Source of the DNA: Pseudanabaena sp. M53BS1SP1A06MG
GTDB lineage: Bacteria; Cyanobacteriota; Cyanobacteriia; Pseudanabaenales; Pseudanabaenaceae
Direction: 5' to 3'
Assembly (NCBI GenBank): GCA_020404105.1
Contig: JADBWH010000015.1
Coordinates: 33,785 to 97,784, forward strand
DNA: 64,000 nt
A model generated the notes under the pieces. The model ran no database searches and was not told the origin of the DNA. It saw only the letters and a program-made list of their open reading frames with translations. Of the stretch, positions 62,931-64,000 are shown piece by piece (the first letter of the stretch is position 1; each line of letters begins with the position of its first letter). The position numbers were made by a program, and so were the translations under genes.

Positions 62931-63764
62931 ATGACTTCTGCCCAGTTTTTTGCAATTATTTTTTCTGTGGTTGTCAGTGTGATCGCTATAGCGATCCTCA
63001 TTTATCCATTATGGGTAAAATGGCAACGCGATCGCCTTATGGCAAAGCCTGTGCCTAGACATTGGTTAAATATTATTGAGAGCAATTTGGCTATTTATCA
63101 CAGTCTGGAGATTCACCAGCAAAAGCAACTCCAAGGTTATGTTCAGGTGTTTCTCAAGGAAAAGCAATTCATCGGCTGTATGGGTTTGCAAGTCACTGAG
63201 GAGATGCGCGTTACTATTGCGGCGATCGCCTGTTTGTTACTATTTGGCGATCGCAAAACCTATTTCCCAAATCTGCGTTCTATTCTGATTTATCCTCATG
63301 CCTATATTGTCAATGAGATAGTCATGAGCGATCACTATATTGTCGAAGAAAGACTTGTCGCAAGGTTGGGAGAGTCATGGACGCAGGATCAAATCATTCT
63401 CTCATGGGAACAGATTCAACAGGATTTACATAATTGGCAAGATGGGCATAACGTCATCCTGCACGAATTTGCTCATCAACTCGATCAAGAGGATGGACGT
63501 GCGGAAGGCGTGCCGATTTTGCCAAGGACACTAGATTATGCATTGTGGGCAAAGGTAATGACTACAGATTATCTGCAACTATGCGATCAAGTGGAACGTC
63601 AGCACAAGACAATAATTGATAGTTACGGCGCAACCAATCCTGCGGAGTTTTTCGCGGTCGTCACCGAAACCTTCTTTGAGAAGCCGAAACAGCTATATCA
63701 ACATCATTCTTCTCTTTACGAACTCCTCCAAAGATACTATCAACTTGATCCTCGACAATGGTAA
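62931..63764 (+). CDS. MtfA-like (M90 family) zinc metallopeptidase
   Basis: 277 residues: N-terminal membrane helix (FFAIIFSVVVSVIAIAILIYP, about 4-25), then the soluble domain with the metal-binding VILHEFAHQLDQEDG (HExxH) near residue 177 and a downstream NPAEFFAVVTETFFEKPKQL segment supplying the third ligand Glu. MtfA links peptidase activity to sugar-transport regulation in enterobacteria; membrane-anchored cyanobacterial versions are common and uncharacterised. Confidence 0.9.
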   Translation: MTSAQFFAIIFSVVVSVIAIAILIYPLWVKWQRDRLMAKPVPRHWLNIIESNLAIYHSLEIHQQKQLQGYVQVFLKEKQFIGCMGLQVTEEMRVTIAAIACLLLFGDRKTYFPNLRSILIYPHAYIVNEIVMSDHYIVEERLVARLGESWTQDQIILSWEQIQQDLHNWQDGHNVILHEFAHQLDQEDGRAEGVPILPRTLDYALWAKVMTTDYLQLCDQVERQHKTIIDSYGATNPAEFFAVVTETFFEKPKQLYQHHSSLYELLQRYYQLDPRQW

Positions 63765-63808
63765 TAGTCCTAACCACAGCCCCGCAATAAAGTACAAGCT
63801 GAAATCTT

Positions 63809-63864
63809 GGTAGTCATGCAATGTAATTGTGTTGCGGGCGCGAAGCGCCCGCAACACAATTACT
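63809..63864 (-). repeat. 81-bp hairpin MITE, truncated copy R6
   Basis: GGTAGTCATGCAATGTAATT and the TTGCGGGCGC-GAA-GCGCCCGCAA stem are present, but after ATTACT the sequence diverges and the A-run and CTACC end are missing. A decayed or deleted copy. Confidence 0.8.
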
Positions 63865-63887
63865 GATGTTACGTGGAACAAATATCA

Positions 63888-64000
63888 CCCTCACCCCCCT
63901 GCCCCCTCTCCCAACAAGGGAGAGGGGGAGCTAGACTAATTTCTTGTTCCCCTCTCCCTTAATGGGAGAGGGGCTAGGGGTGAGGGTCTTAGAAACTTCC
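63888..64000. repeat. G/C-tract cyanobacterial repeat at the window edge
   Basis: Inverted units CCCTCTCCCAACAAGGGAGAGGG and CCCCTCTCCCTTAATGGGAGAGG, plus CACCCTCACCCCC facing AGGGGTGAGGGT at the end. A common intergenic palindrome type in cyanobacteria (a fragment also lies at about 16095-16175 and inside cobG at 45345-45370). Confidence 0.7.

Noticed and set aside
4401..64000. CRISPR array
   Set aside because: The dispersed hairpin repeats are far apart and not regularly spaced; no cas genes.

Overview
The window looks like the chromosome of a filamentous-type freshwater cyanobacterium, most probably Pseudanabaena or a close relative. The evidence is the very frequent octamer GCGATCGC (HIP1), many cyanobacteria-restricted families (DUF1517, DUF2811, SLH porin, SphR-type Pho boxes, ABC1 kinase, Mla/TGD-type lipid transporter) and a high load of short hairpin repeats. 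The genus is an inference; no rRNA is present to settle it.

Layout. 1-3.1 kb: the end of a type II NADH dehydrogenase, then a minus-strand locus made of five tRNA-like RNA genes (2965 down to 1989) followed directly by a Ro60/TROVE protein gene. Each RNA carries a shared insert with a small (usually GNRA-capped) hairpin and the motif AGGGTTAT(C/T) in or next to the anticodon arm. This is the most unusual item in the window. 3-19 kb: NurA-like nuclease, coaBC, gshB, DUF1517 protein, envelope and TPR proteins, an L,D-transpeptidase-like protein, an ABC ATPase, a response regulator, a CPBP protease, a cysteine/cystine lyase-like enzyme, and ordinary tRNA genes for Pro(GGG), Ala(GGC) and Arg(CCU). 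19-27 kb: ABC1 kinase and a TonB-dependent uptake system (receptor, exbD, exbB, tonB) sharing an apparent operator. 27-37 kb: oligopeptide-type permease, rhomboid protease, a broken membrane-protein gene, trpE, Uma2, pdxH, glk, HEAT protein, SLH porin. 37.9-43.2 kb: a 1776-residue protein with a C-terminal Hsp70/actin-like ATPase domain. 43-50 kb: cobalamin genes cobI, cobH, cobG, cobW and cobL plus a hupE-type transporter behind a B12 riboswitch. 50-57.5 kb: pstS-C-A-B under a three-repeat Pho box, then an Mla/TGD-type ATPase and MCE protein and an NfeD-like protein. 57.5-64 kb: a gap with four TTTTCCACA DnaA boxes (candidate oriC), a DUF2811 protein, protoporphyrinogen oxidase, a gyrase/topoisomerase A subunit and an MtfA-like peptidase.

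Short mobile repeats are abundant. An 81-bp element beginning GGTAG and ending CTACC is present five times in full; four copies have perfect 8-bp target duplications. A 105-bp element with TATAGCGG ends is present four times. Longer, more divergent hairpin families also occur. One 81-bp copy is nested inside another repeat, one supplies the last base of the coaBC stop codon, and one 105-bp copy sits in the pseudogene at 29.5-30.4 kb. No transposase gene is visible, so all appear non-autonomous.

Coordinates of starts were chosen by ribosome-binding site, signal peptide or family alignment where several starts were possible. All family calls are from reading motifs, not from database searches.
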